DNA of 64,000 nucleotides from Niastella soli (GTDB taxonomy: Bacteria > Bacteroidota > Bacteroidia > Chitinophagales > Chitinophagaceae): NCBI RefSeq assembly GCF_017742245.1, contig NZ_JAGHKO010000001.1, positions 310,001-374,000 of the forward strand. The letters run 5' to 3'. Each line of letters begins with the position of its first letter. Within the stretch, counting starts at the first letter, position 1. The notes beneath the pieces are model-generated. The model was not told the origin of the DNA, ran no database searches, and saw only the letters and a list, made by a program, of their open reading frames with translations. The translations under genes were made by a program, and so were the position numbers. Below are positions 15,305-24,563 of this stretch, in pieces.

Positions 15305-16522
15305 CTATAACCAGATCAACGGATGACGTACAGGTAAATTTCTAATTACTTCTTCCACCTCCGATGAATGGTCGAGTTTTTTCCAGGTACTGAACCAATC
15401 CTTATTACCATAGGCATTGGCGCCGAACAGTAAGAATGGTTGGGCAACCGGCCAGTTGTCCCAATACATTACATCCGGTTGTTTAGGCCATTTGCTTTTA
15501 TCGGCAATAAAGGGATACAGGTATTCCACCCCTTTGCGGATATTGCGGCCATCGGGTGTGCTGTAGTTCCACAAATTATCTACTTTGGTAGAAAGGAGCT
15601 GACAGATGGTGGTCATAGCATCCAGGTTAAAGATCGAATAACCATATGGTTTTGTTCTGCGCAGTTCCTGGGGAAAACTGCCATCAGCAGCCATTTGATT
15701 GGGCAGCAATACGGTCTTATACCGGTCGCGGCAAAACTGCATCAGCTTTTCATTATGGGTGAACCTGGCAAATGCAGCAGTTTGCATTACCCAACAGGTG
15801 CCATGATTATTGGTGGCATTCATTTCATCTTTGCCATATTGATGGGTAGTTAACCATTGCAGATATTGTTCAAACCAGCGTCTGATAGCCTCCAGCAATT
15901 GATGGTCCATCCCTTTGGCATTTTCCATCACTTCCAATCCCAGTACTACTTCCATCAGCTGAATGGTATCAATGATGCCAATTCCTCTTCCGGTGAAACG
16001 GCCTTTGATGGCTTGTGCATATTGCAGGTTTGGATTCATCATAGTAGCCGTATCTACAAACCAGGCTTTGCAATGTTGTAATGCCTGTTTTACATATTTA
16101 TCATCATGGGTCAGCTCATAAGCAGCAGCCAATGCCCCAACGATCTGGCTTAACCGGATCATAGCCTGCCGATGCGCTACAAAATTATCGGGGTTGCTCA
16201 TGCCGTCGCGTTGCACATAGGGGCTGTCGGGCGACTGCGGATTAGGCCACCAGTAATCTCCTTCTGAAAAAAAGTCGTGTTTACCACCGGCACTTCTTGG
16301 TGATGCATGCGCGGTTACAGTAACAGATTGTTGCTGTATAGCCCATCCTGCCTGCGTCAGTATTTGCTTGCGCAAGGTTTTCATTACTTCCGCTTTGTAA
16401 TCGTCTTTCTTATCTGTTGCCGGCTTCGCCTGCGGCAAGCCTTCGGCGGCCAAAGGCCGCCACTGGATATTTGCTATGGCGATGAACAGGGCCCAACAGA
16501 TGATTATTCTTTTATAGATCAT
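15305..16522 (-). CDS. Alginate-lyase-family protein (PF05426-type), copy 1
   Basis: 405 aa from ATG 16522 (MIYKRIIICWALFIAIANIQ signal). The reading from 16558 adds 12 residues. The alpha/alpha-toroid alginate-lyase fold is indicated by GDYWWPNPQSPDSPYVQRDG, MNPNLQYAQAIKGRFTGRGI, the catalytic-type NNHGTCW and GYSIFNLDAM with its Tyr. In Bacteroidota pectin loci such proteins often degrade glycans other than alginate. It clusters with fucosidases and GH88, which would process its unsaturated products. After the signal peptide, residues RPLAAEGLPQAKPA are encoded by two hairpins (16417-16461) and look inserted. The paralogue at 33175 lacks this segment. Confidence 0.82.
   Translation of the reverse strand: MIYKRIIICWALFIAIANIQWRPLAAEGLPQAKPATDKKDDYKAEVMKTLRKQILTQAGWAIQQQSVTVTAHASPRSAGGKHDFFSEGDYWWPNPQSPDSPYVQRDGMSNPDNFVAHRQAMIRLSQIVGALAAAYELTHDDKYVKQALQHCKAWFVDTATMMNPNLQYAQAIKGRFTGRGIGIIDTIQLMEVVLGLEVMENAKGMDHQLLEAIRRWFEQYLQWLTTHQYGKDEMNATNNHGTCWVMQTAAFARFTHNEKLMQFCRDRYKTVLLPNQMAADGSFPQELRRTKPYGYSIFNLDAMTTICQLLSTKVDNLWNYSTPDGRNIRKGVEYLYPFIADKSKWPKQPDVMYWDNWPVAQPFLLFGANAYGNKDWFSTWKKLDHSSEVEEVIRNLPVRHPLIWL
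16417..16461. repeat. Palindromic insert inside a coding sequence
   Basis: Two adjacent hairpins lie in frame near the 5' end of the alginate-lyase-like gene: TTGCCG (16417-16422)/CGGCAA (16433-16438), and GGCGGCC (16445-16451)/GGCCGCC (16455-16461). They encode a Pro/Ala-rich linker after the signal peptide. Confidence 0.65.
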
Positions 16523-16659
16523 AATTAGTTTTTTAAATCGGCAGTCGTGAAACGACAAACGTCTTTAATGCAACCTCGCGTCAATATTCAACCTCGTCAA
16601 CTTTTCGGCGAAACCCACCCCTACCTCTCCGGTGGAGGGGATAAATACAGCCTCGCGGA

Positions 16660-16722
16660 TCAACCTGTCAACCTATTAACTCTATCACCCCTATTAACTA
16701 TATCAACTCTATCAACTCCCCT
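16660..16722. repeat. Nonamer array ending on the GH31 stop codon
   Basis: Seven 9-bp units in one register: TCAACCTGT, CAACCTATT, AACTCTATC, ACCCCTATT, AACTATATC, AACTCTATC, AACTCCCCT. The last unit ends at 16722, the final base of the minus-strand GH31 stop codon. Confidence 0.75.
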
Positions 16723-18866
16723 CACTTCGTCATAAACTCAAATACCACACTGCCAATCGTATTCGGCTTTCCTTTTACCGGGGCAGCAATAGATCCGCGC
16801 CACTTTCCTGCCTTATCTTTCTCTACCTTAATTTCACGCCAGCTGAAATCGCCTCTTTCATAATTGTACGTTTCGCCATCATCATCGTACAACATATAGG
16901 AAGCGGGCTTCTCGCCATAAAAACGAACGGTAAGATCAACTTTTTCGCCAGCAGCTGGTGCATGTAACATCGGTTTCATCATGGGAATGATGGCGCCATC
17001 TTTTACGTATACCGGTATTTTATCCAGCCCCGGGGTAACAGTTATCACTTCGCCATCGCCGGCAAAAGCGCCGGTATAGAAATCGTACCACCTGCCTTTG
17101 GGCAATATTACCTTTCGTGTTTTTTGACCTGCGAACAAGGGCGCTACCAGCAAATAATCACCTGCCATGTACTGGTCCTTGATCTCTTTTGATACAGCTT
17201 CGGCATATGGATTGTCTTCCAGGTTGGCACTGCCATTTTCTTTCTTTGTTTCGGGCACAAAACCTTCCTCGAGATTCATAGCCCTGAAGGGCGGGATGCC
17301 CTGAAAATGATACCGTGCAAATGCCGTATACCAGTAAGGCATCATTTGCATCCGTAATAAAGCCAGTTGTTTTATGGGTTCAGCCACCTCTTCATACGAC
17401 CAGGGTTTAGTACCACTGGCCCAGGCATTGATCATGGCCATGGGCGAAAACACTACTGTTTGAAAACGACGCAGCCACTCTTCCGATGACTTTGATGCTC
17501 TTGCTTCCGGCGTCCACAATACTCCGGCAAATCCGCTATTGATAAGAGCGGTGATAAAATCCTCGTGATTATAATAATCGTTGTAAATAACATAAGGGAA
17601 GGAAGCACCACCGGCATTGGAACCACGGACGAGGCCAAAAGTCCGTTTATTCTGTTGGTGATAAAGTTCCGCACTATATCGTTGCACCAGCAGACCAAAG
17701 GTCTGGCGCATTTGTTCGGCTGTTATCCCAGAGGGGAAAGTAGCCACATCGGGCCACAGGTAATGATCGTAGCCATCTACTTCATCTATTTTATAGCCAC
17801 TCACGCCTATATTGACCTGGTTGTTCTTTAACTGATCAAAAAATAAGGCACGGGCTTGCGGTGTAATAAGATCGGGTACCAGTCCATTCCAAACGGTGTG
17901 TGAACCGCTGTAGGGAACAATGGCTTTATAAAAAGGCGCATCGGGCGACACATAAGGGTTCGTCCAGAGGTTGACGCGGATATTTTCTTTTAACAGGTCC
18001 TGCACAAAACCAGCCGGATTGGGATACCGCGTACTGTCCCATGAAAAGGTACAGGGATAACTTTTGCTTTGCCATCCGGGTTCTAACCCAATAAAATCAA
18101 GCGGAAAACCTTTTTCTCTAAATGCTGCCACTTCTTTCTTTACTTCATCAGCCGTGTATAAAGTTTTTACGCGTTGGGTAAATCCCAATCCCCAACGGGG
18201 TGGTAAACAACCACCACCATTAAACAGGTTGAAGCGGCGTACCGCATCCAACGGGGTGGGTCCACCGAATACATATACTTCTACTCCGGCAGCTGGCACC
18301 AGTATTTCCACTGCATCTGAATACGGACGGGCACTCCAGCTTTTATCGGTATTGCGGTCTTTGGCAACTGGTGCATTTTTACTGTCTTTTCGCACCGCTG
18401 TTCCAGCATAAATATTTAAATACCGGGCAGAGTTGATAAATACGCCATACCCTTTTGAAGAAACATAAAAAGGCGATGGCGCATGCGTTCTGCCATTGTC
18501 CTTTCCGCCATAATGATCAACATGCAATTGCAAGATCTTTCCCCGTTGATGAACCGTTTGAAAGTTCAAGCCAAAACCATACAGCTGTTCTTCTTTTTGC
18601 AAAGGGAACCGCAGATAGGTTTTGCCATCGACAACTTTTATGGTAATATCTGTTTGCGCTAATGGAAATGTTGTTTGCGTTATGGCTGACAATCCCTCTT
18701 TATTGGGTGTAGCGCCCGATGCTTTTAACAGATCATAATTTTCGGGCACACCTGCTACTGCCTTCCATACGCCGGGAGCGGTTTCTGTCCAGGTTAGCTG
18801 GGAGAAGGCGAGGGTGAACTCGAATAGAAGTGCAATAACTAATACTAATCGCTTTGCTTTATACAT
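16722..18866 (-). CDS. Glycoside hydrolase family 31
   Basis: 714 aa from ATG 18866 (MYKAKRLVLVIALLFEFTLA signal). The reading from 18920 adds 18 residues. The GH31 N-terminal beta-sandwich (LYGFGLNFQTVHQRGKI) precedes a barrel with PPRWGLGFTQRVKTLYTADE, FIGLEPGWQSKSYP and the nucleophile Asp in GYKIDEVDGYD. The segment that usually carries the acid/base Asp as W(S/T)GD reads YVIYNDYYNHED, so the assignment of that residue is uncertain and substrate specificity may be shifted. GH31 includes alpha-glucosidases, alpha-xylosidases and alpha-galactosidases; in this locus alpha-xylosidase or alpha-galactosidase is plausible. Confidence 0.9.
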   Translation of the reverse strand: MYKAKRLVLVIALLFEFTLAFSQLTWTETAPGVWKAVAGVPENYDLLKASGATPNKEGLSAITQTTFPLAQTDITIKVVDGKTYLRFPLQKEEQLYGFGLNFQTVHQRGKILQLHVDHYGGKDNGRTHAPSPFYVSSKGYGVFINSARYLNIYAGTAVRKDSKNAPVAKDRNTDKSWSARPYSDAVEILVPAAGVEVYVFGGPTPLDAVRRFNLFNGGGCLPPRWGLGFTQRVKTLYTADEVKKEVAAFREKGFPLDFIGLEPGWQSKSYPCTFSWDSTRYPNPAGFVQDLLKENIRVNLWTNPYVSPDAPFYKAIVPYSGSHTVWNGLVPDLITPQARALFFDQLKNNQVNIGVSGYKIDEVDGYDHYLWPDVATFPSGITAEQMRQTFGLLVQRYSAELYHQQNKRTFGLVRGSNAGGASFPYVIYNDYYNHEDFITALINSGFAGVLWTPEARASKSSEEWLRRFQTVVFSPMAMINAWASGTKPWSYEEVAEPIKQLALLRMQMMPYWYTAFARYHFQGIPPFRAMNLEEGFVPETKKENGSANLEDNPYAEAVSKEIKDQYMAGDYLLVAPLFAGQKTRKVILPKGRWYDFYTGAFAGDGEVITVTPGLDKIPVYVKDGAIIPMMKPMLHAPAAGEKVDLTVRFYGEKPASYMLYDDDGETYNYERGDFSWREIKVEKDKAGKWRGSIAAPVKGKPNTIGSVVFEFMTK

Positions 18867-19148
18867 ATGGCTTGTTGTATCGTGAATGGCTTTCGTGAAT
18901 CGGCAATCGGCAATCGGCAATTTTGGCCTCGCGAATCGTGAAACGTGAAAGGTGAAACGGTGAAATAAAACCAGGGCATCTCACTGCGTTCGATGCAGGT
19001 CCTTCGCTTCGCTCAGGAATACACTGTTCAGACTAATAATTATCTTGCGTCGCCGAAAACGCTTCCTACTTCCTTCGGTCGCCGAAGCCTTGGCGTAGGT
19101 GACCTACTTCCTTTATCAACATTATCAACCCTATCACCTTCTTCCCTA
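18867..19148. repeat. Repeat-filled spacer between GH95 and GH31
   Basis: From left to right it holds AATCGGC x3 (18898-18918), GTGAAAC/GTGAAAG x3 (18938-18958), a 69-bp segment at 19032-19100 that has a same-length relative at 42012-42080, and a nonamer array from 19115 that runs over the GH95 stop (ATCAACATT, ATCAACCCT, ATCACCTTC, TTCCCTACT). I see no convincing promoter. Confidence 0.65.
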
Positions 19149-21707
19149 CTACTCAACCGGTACCACCGTATACATCCTCCCCTTCTTAGTAACAAAATCA
19201 ATACTATACCGCTCCGACACTTTAAGTTCCGTCAGCTTTGCCTGTCCCTTTTCATAAGGTGGTTGCCCATAAGAAGTGGTCAGCACATTAGCATTGCTGC
19301 CAGTTGCTTTCTTCGCCGTTACTTCCAATACTTTAATGGGATATGGCGCACTGATACGACAAGGTCCGCCAAGTACTGAAATAACTGAAGCCTTCAACAA
19401 TTTTCCTTCCTTCCAATCAATGGCAACGGTAAAATTTCCACGGGCTTTAATGCCTTTTATGGAACCGTTCTTCCACGCATCGGGTAAAGCCGGTAATAAG
19501 GCGACGTCTCCATTATGACTTTGCAACAAGAGCTCTGTGATGCCGGCAGTAGCGCCAAAGTTGCCGTCTATCTGAAACGGCGGATGCGCATCGAATAAAT
19601 TGGGATAGGTACCGCCGCCACTCATGGCATCTCTTTTAAACCTTGGATCGATATACGTAAAGGCATCGCTTAATATTTTATAGGCATGGTTTCCGTCCTG
19701 CAAACGCGCCCACCAGTTTATTTTCCAGGCCATAGACCAGCCGGTACTTACATCCCCCCTAAAGATCAGCGATTGCTTGGCGGCGGCTGCCAGGTCAGGC
19801 GTGGTGGTTGGATTGATCTGACTACCCGGATACAATCCAAACAAATGCGATAAATGACGATGTTTATCATTAGGATCATCCCAGTCTTTGTTCCATTCCT
19901 GCAGCTGCCCATACTGGCCTATGTGAAAGGGATATAATTTTTCTTTTGCTTTTATTACCTGCTCACAAAATGCTGCATCTGTTTTTAGAATGTCCCCTGA
20001 TTTGATAACCGCCGTAAACAATTCGCGGATGATACTCATGTCCATTGTAGTGGCCATTCCTACCTGGTATTCCTTGCCCTTTATCTTCATGGTGTTTTCG
20101 GGCGAAGTAGATGGATTGGTAACCAGTGATCCATTTGCGGGATCGGTTATTAACCAGTGCAGCATAAACTGTGCAGCGCCTTTCATCAAGGGCCAGGCAT
20201 TTTTTAGAAAGGTCTTATCACCGGTATATAAGTAATGTTCCCAAAGATGCGTACTTAACCAGGCGCCTGCCATTGGCCAGCAACTCCAGCGGGGCATTCC
20301 CTTAGGGTCCCAATCAAAACCACCGGGTGGCGAGGTTTTTGCCCATACATCAGAGTTATGGTGCACTACCCAGCCTTCGGAAATATTGTAATTCACTTTG
20401 GCTGTTTGTGCTCCGTTAACAGCCAGCTCTTTCATGAAATCGAATAAGGGCTGGTGACACTCTGATAAATTGGTATTCTCTGCCAGCCAGTAATTCATCT
20501 CGGTATTGATATTGGTAGTATAGTTACTGCCCCAGGGTGGTTGAACATGTTCATTCCAGATGCCTTGCAAATTAGCCGGGCGGGAACCCGGTCTTGAACT
20601 TGAAATCAACAGGTAGCGGCCAAATTGATAGTATAATACCTGTAACTGCTGGTCTGTGGGGTTTGATGCATATTGTTGCAACCGTTCATCGGTTGGTAAT
20701 TTTGCAGCGCCGTTGCCGGCCAGTTTAAATTCAACCCGATTGAATAAAGACTGGTAATCGCGAATATGCGTTCCTTTTAGTTGTTCATATGACAATGCAA
20801 TCGCTTTTTTCAGATTGGCCTTTGCTTCAACAGCAGGATCTTTCCCATCCAACCCAGGTGATCTGTTAAACCCGTTAAAGCTGGTAGCTTCTGACAAATA
20901 AATAGTAACAGCGTCGGCATCGATTACTTCCAGTCCATCATCGTGCTGTTTAACGCTCCCACCCTCCAGCCTGACTTTCACATGCACTTCAAAGTTCATG
21001 CCTTCGCCATTCGCCGAATCATACACCACCTGTTGCGGTTCGTAATCGCGGTTGGCTACAAATTTGGGCGCTTTGCCCTGTAGTACCAGGTAATCGGCGG
21101 CAACGGGTTTGACCTTATACTTTAACAGGCTTGATAAATTAAGAAATCCGTAAATCCTTCCTTTTTTATCGGCGGTGATCCGCATCACCAGCACTTTGGC
21201 CGGATAACTGATAAACGTTTCCCGCTGATAATTTACGCTATCTTCTGTATATCGAACAGTAGCCACCGCATTGTTCAAATCCAGATCGCGATAATATGTT
21301 TTCGGTATCCGCGGTATTATATCACCAGACCGCAATGATCGCCAAACCAAATTAGCCAATGGCAAATAACGGGCAGAATAAGGGCCCTGCATTTTTTTCC
21401 ATAAGGCAGCTGCCTTTTCATAATCCCCTTCGAACACGGCTTGTTGTACCTGGGGCAAAATTATTGGGCCATTGGGATTATTGCCCGCTTCGGGATAACC
21501 TGACCACAAGGTATTATCGTTTAATTGCAACACCTCATTTAAACCACCCCATACCATTGCCCCTGTTTTACCATTTCCCAACGGCAACGCTTCTTCCCAA
21601 ACCTCTGCAGGTTTATTGTACCATAACTTTAAACCAGCATCACTGTTTGGCTGCGCATACAACGAAGCGTTAATAAGGAAACAGAATATCGTTAGTTTAT
21701 TTTTCAT
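19149..21707 (-). CDS. Glycoside hydrolase family 95 (alpha-L-fucosidase or alpha-L-galactosidase)
   Basis: 852 aa with signal peptide (FCFLINASLYAQ). The GH95 N-terminus LKLWYNKPAEVWEEALPLGN and MVWGGLNEVLQLNDNTLWSG are diagnostic. Catalytic-type segments are TTNINTEMNYW (the Asn pair), STSPENTMKI (acid Glu) and FQIDGNFGATAGITE (Asp). Length and architecture are full. Family members are inverting alpha-1,2-L-fucosidases, and a subset attack L-galactose in plant xyloglucan or rhamnogalacturonan-II; which applies cannot be told here. It is followed by GH31 after 282 bp. The last codon and stop lie inside a nonamer array. Confidence 0.95.
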   Translation of the reverse strand: MKNKLTIFCFLINASLYAQPNSDAGLKLWYNKPAEVWEEALPLGNGKTGAMVWGGLNEVLQLNDNTLWSGYPEAGNNPNGPIILPQVQQAVFEGDYEKAAALWKKMQGPYSARYLPLANLVWRSLRSGDIIPRIPKTYYRDLDLNNAVATVRYTEDSVNYQRETFISYPAKVLVMRITADKKGRIYGFLNLSSLLKYKVKPVAADYLVLQGKAPKFVANRDYEPQQVVYDSANGEGMNFEVHVKVRLEGGSVKQHDDGLEVIDADAVTIYLSEATSFNGFNRSPGLDGKDPAVEAKANLKKAIALSYEQLKGTHIRDYQSLFNRVEFKLAGNGAAKLPTDERLQQYASNPTDQQLQVLYYQFGRYLLISSSRPGSRPANLQGIWNEHVQPPWGSNYTTNINTEMNYWLAENTNLSECHQPLFDFMKELAVNGAQTAKVNYNISEGWVVHHNSDVWAKTSPPGGFDWDPKGMPRWSCWPMAGAWLSTHLWEHYLYTGDKTFLKNAWPLMKGAAQFMLHWLITDPANGSLVTNPSTSPENTMKIKGKEYQVGMATTMDMSIIRELFTAVIKSGDILKTDAAFCEQVIKAKEKLYPFHIGQYGQLQEWNKDWDDPNDKHRHLSHLFGLYPGSQINPTTTPDLAAAAKQSLIFRGDVSTGWSMAWKINWWARLQDGNHAYKILSDAFTYIDPRFKRDAMSGGGTYPNLFDAHPPFQIDGNFGATAGITELLLQSHNGDVALLPALPDAWKNGSIKGIKARGNFTVAIDWKEGKLLKASVISVLGGPCRISAPYPIKVLEVTAKKATGSNANVLTTSYGQPPYEKGQAKLTELKVSERYSIDFVTKKGRMYTVVPVE

Positions 21708-21723
21708 ATGTTTTATCTAGTGA

Positions 21724-21889
21724 GACCTATAAGGTCCATCATTTGAGCTTGAACAAGCATTAGTCTCAATTGGACCCCGCAAAGCGGGGCAGGCTCTGAC
21801 AGGTCTTGTTCTACTCACTATAAGCGCGACCTGTCAGGATCGCATTAACTGTCCGCGGGTTCAGCACCCAGTGGCGAACCTTACAGCTC
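21724..21889. repeat. Palindrome-ended element, copy 3 (166 bp, composite)
   Basis: The ends GACCTATAAG (21724-21733) and CTTACAGCTC (21880-21889) are degenerate versions of the GACCTGTAAG/CTTACAGGTC ends of copy 1. CATCATTTGAGCTTGAA is shared with copy 1. Inside lies a CCCCGC-AAA-GCGGGG hairpin (21775-21789) and an internal GACCTGTCAGG. Its right end overlaps the stop codon of the GH2 gene. Confidence 0.7.
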
Positions 21890-24331
21890 TTTAAATACAG
21901 TCTTTAATCCTTCGCTCCTGGCGCCCATCACTGATTTGCCGCCATTGGTTTGTACGCGAATAATGGCGCGGCCATTGTATGCCTGAACCAATCGTGAACC
22001 GCTTGATGTTCCCTGGTTATCGATCAGCTTACCATCACCAGCCAGGCTAAACCTGATCCAGTTGGCAGCATCCAAACAAAGCATACCTCTATTGTCTAAC
22101 ACCTTTACCTGCATGGTAGCTATACCGTTTGTTTCGCTGATCTTTTCCAGCATCAGTCCGGCGGGTTTGCCCCATTTCTCTGTTTGGTATTGGAATTGGA
22201 TTGAATCGCTTACTGCAACTTTACCAGTACGGGCAATTACCCTTATTTCCTGCGCACCGCCTTTTAACGGCACGTTCCAACGCAAACCGGCTGCAGGAAA
22301 ATCCTGACTGCTGCGTTTCTTTACGCCATAACTTTTTCCATTTACAAACAACTCTGCTTCGGCGCAATTGGAATATACTTTTATCATTTTCTCTTCGTCC
22401 TCATTGCCCCAACGTACCGGCCAGCTGTGTCCATAAATATGTACCATTGGCTGGGTGGTCCAATAAGATTGAAATACGTAGTAAGCCTCTTTTTTTGTAA
22501 GATCACGTTCCACCACGCCTTTCTGGTTCATGTAAGGAATGGGATTATCAGGGCGAACGGGGGTTGAGAAATCCTTGAAAGGCCATTGTGCTGTACCTGT
22601 TAACCAGGGCATATTCTCCTGTTCTTTTAAATGCCAGTCAACCAGGTTACACAGGTAGGTCTCGCTCCAGTCGCCATCTTTCGAAACGCGGGCTGCACCG
22701 CCATAAAGGCTTGCATCACCAGCGCGCTCATCGGCGCCACCACCGGTTTTAACTGTCTGCAATGCTTTATCAGGACTTTCGGAATGACGGCCGGCATGAC
22801 TATCGCCGCCCCACTCCACATGCAAAAAGTGATTTACTTTTTTAAACTCTTCTTCACTGGCCTGTTTGTATTCGGTAAACAAACCACGGTACCAGCCCGC
22901 CCATATAGAAGGAGAATATACATCAACGATATCTTTACAAAAATCACAACGACGAATGGCGGTTTTACGGGAGACATCCAAATGGTGCGACAGATCATTC
23001 AATTCTTTCATAAAGCTTCTGATCTGTTCTTTATCAAATTCAGGCTGATCGCCGGGCCAGTCGTTCTCATTGCCCAATCCCCAGATGATAACCGCTGCAT
23101 GGTTGTAATGTTGTTCAACCATATTGGTGAGCATCCGGCGCGCCTGTTCTTTATACACGGGTCCACCCAGGCCACCACGGCACCAGGGAATTTCTTCCCA
23201 AACCAGAATACCTAAACTATCGCAAAGATTTAAAATAATGCGTGATTGCTGGTAATGCCCCAGGCGTATAAAGTTCACGCCCATCTCTTTCATCATGATC
23301 ATTTCCAGGCGCATCATCTCTTCCGTCATAGCGGCTGCAACGCCGGCATGGTCTTCATGGCGGTGTGTTCCCCGTAATAACAGTCGTTGTCCATTCAACA
23401 TAAACGGCCCATGATCAACAAACTCAAAATTGCGGAAACCTATTTTCTCTTTCTGTACAAAGCTTCCCTCTGCAGTAGTGACCGTTGCTTCCACAGTATA
23501 CAACAACGGCTTTTGCGGCGACCACAATTGAGGAGCTTTTACAGCAAAATCAGTCAGATGAAGATCTCCGGATAAAGAGGTAAGCGCTATGTCTTTTTGT
23601 TGTACTTGTTTTCCGTTGGGATCAATGAGTTTTACAGAAACAGCTGCATTCCCGGTGGAAGTGGGGAAAAAGCGCGAGTTCACTGTTACAGTCCCAGCCT
23701 TGCCGGCTTTATCGGTTTCCGCTTTTGCAAATAATTTATCAATAGCTATAGATGGGGTATAAACCAGGTTCAGGTAGCGGTAAATGCCGCCATAAACATT
23801 AAAATCCGATAGATCCGAGGGGATCATTTCAAGGTCTCTGGAATTATCTGATTTTATGGCAATGGGAATTTTACCCTTGAACTGGCTTTGAAATACGCTC
23901 ATTTTTTTAAAGGCAGCCACTGCATCGGTAATATCTACCGACCATTCATCGTACCCACCGGTGTGCGACCCTACTTTGGTAGTATATACATATACATCTG
24001 TTTTCTGGCCGGCACCTTCAAAAAAAAGCAGGGTACGGCCATTGCTGTATGGATTATTGATGTCGAGTTGGGTCCTGTACCAGGCGGAGCCCTGGTAATA
24101 ATTTACATCGGGGTCAACGGCATCCCCGGCATTTACACAATGCGGCAATTGCACAGGCTGCCATAGGGGTACGCTTTCAGGATTACCTTTTCCTACGGGC
24201 CGCACTATTTCCCAAATGCCACCTACATCCTGTTTTAAAAATTCCCAATTACCTGTTAACCGGGTCAACTGCTGAGCACGGGCTGATGCACTTACCATCA
24301 GCAATAAAAACAACCATCTGAGTTTTTGCAT
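21881..24331 (-). CDS. Glycoside hydrolase family 2 (beta-galactosidase/beta-glucuronidase type)
   Basis: 816 aa from ATG 24331 (MQKLRWLFLLLMVSASARAQ signal). The reading from 24436 adds 35 unlikely residues. GH2 order is complete: sugar-binding sandwich (LTGNWEFLKQDVGG), immunoglobulin-like domain, barrel with LLLRGTHRHEDHAG and LGHYQQSRIILNLCDSLGIL, acid/base Glu in WGLGNENDW and nucleophile Glu in FLHVEWGGDSHAG. A C-terminal DUF4982-like sandwich (MIKVYSNCAEAELFVNGKSY) follows. It would remove beta-linked galactose or uronic acid. It is the first gene after the SusCD-FAS1 terminator, with its own promoter region containing a LacI-like palindrome 124 bp upstream. Confidence 0.93.
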   Translation of the reverse strand: MQKLRWLFLLLMVSASARAQQLTRLTGNWEFLKQDVGGIWEIVRPVGKGNPESVPLWQPVQLPHCVNAGDAVDPDVNYYQGSAWYRTQLDINNPYSNGRTLLFFEGAGQKTDVYVYTTKVGSHTGGYDEWSVDITDAVAAFKKMSVFQSQFKGKIPIAIKSDNSRDLEMIPSDLSDFNVYGGIYRYLNLVYTPSIAIDKLFAKAETDKAGKAGTVTVNSRFFPTSTGNAAVSVKLIDPNGKQVQQKDIALTSLSGDLHLTDFAVKAPQLWSPQKPLLYTVEATVTTAEGSFVQKEKIGFRNFEFVDHGPFMLNGQRLLLRGTHRHEDHAGVAAAMTEEMMRLEMIMMKEMGVNFIRLGHYQQSRIILNLCDSLGILVWEEIPWCRGGLGGPVYKEQARRMLTNMVEQHYNHAAVIIWGLGNENDWPGDQPEFDKEQIRSFMKELNDLSHHLDVSRKTAIRRCDFCKDIVDVYSPSIWAGWYRGLFTEYKQASEEEFKKVNHFLHVEWGGDSHAGRHSESPDKALQTVKTGGGADERAGDASLYGGAARVSKDGDWSETYLCNLVDWHLKEQENMPWLTGTAQWPFKDFSTPVRPDNPIPYMNQKGVVERDLTKKEAYYVFQSYWTTQPMVHIYGHSWPVRWGNEDEEKMIKVYSNCAEAELFVNGKSYGVKKRSSQDFPAAGLRWNVPLKGGAQEIRVIARTGKVAVSDSIQFQYQTEKWGKPAGLMLEKISETNGIATMQVKVLDNRGMLCLDAANWIRFSLAGDGKLIDNQGTSSGSRLVQAYNGRAIIRVQTNGGKSVMGARSEGLKTVFKEL

Positions 24332-24454
24332 TATTAAGCTACAGTTTATGGACTTCCAGGCCCCTTCCCGGCCTCCGGGTAGATAGCCTGGTGAAATATC
24401 AATGAAAGACCCGTGAAAGATAAGTAAGAACATCACTCCAATTCTCAGATTGTA

Positions 24455-24468
24455 CGGAATCGTTTCCG
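24455..24468. promoter_or_regulatory. LacI-like palindromic operator upstream of GH2
   Basis: CGGAATCGTTTCCG has perfect 5-bp arms CGGAA/TTCCG around TCGT. The core fits TGNAANCGNWNNC with one mismatch and contains AATCGTTT, the reverse complement of the AAACGATT at 3585-3592. It lies between the terminator of the SusCD operon and the GH2 start. Confidence 0.55.
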
Positions 24469-24491
24469 GGTTGCATGTGATCCGTTAAAAC

Positions 24492-24531
24492 TTAAAAATC
24501 TGGCCCGGAACTTTTGATAGTCCAGGGCCAG
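24492..24531 (-). terminator. Intrinsic terminator after the SusC-SusD-FAS1 operon
   Basis: CTGGCCC (24500-24506) and GGGCCAG (24525-24531) form the stem. On the minus strand it is followed by ATTTTTAAG, and it lies 33 bp beyond the FAS1 stop. Confidence 0.72.
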
Positions 24532-24563
24532 CATTGCAATTTTTAAAACAGTTCAAACTATCC

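Noticed and set aside
22631-23215. 194-aa plus-strand open frame
   Set aside because: It lies entirely antisense to the GH2 coding sequence, whose catalytic motifs it overlaps, and its translation has no protein-like domain pattern.
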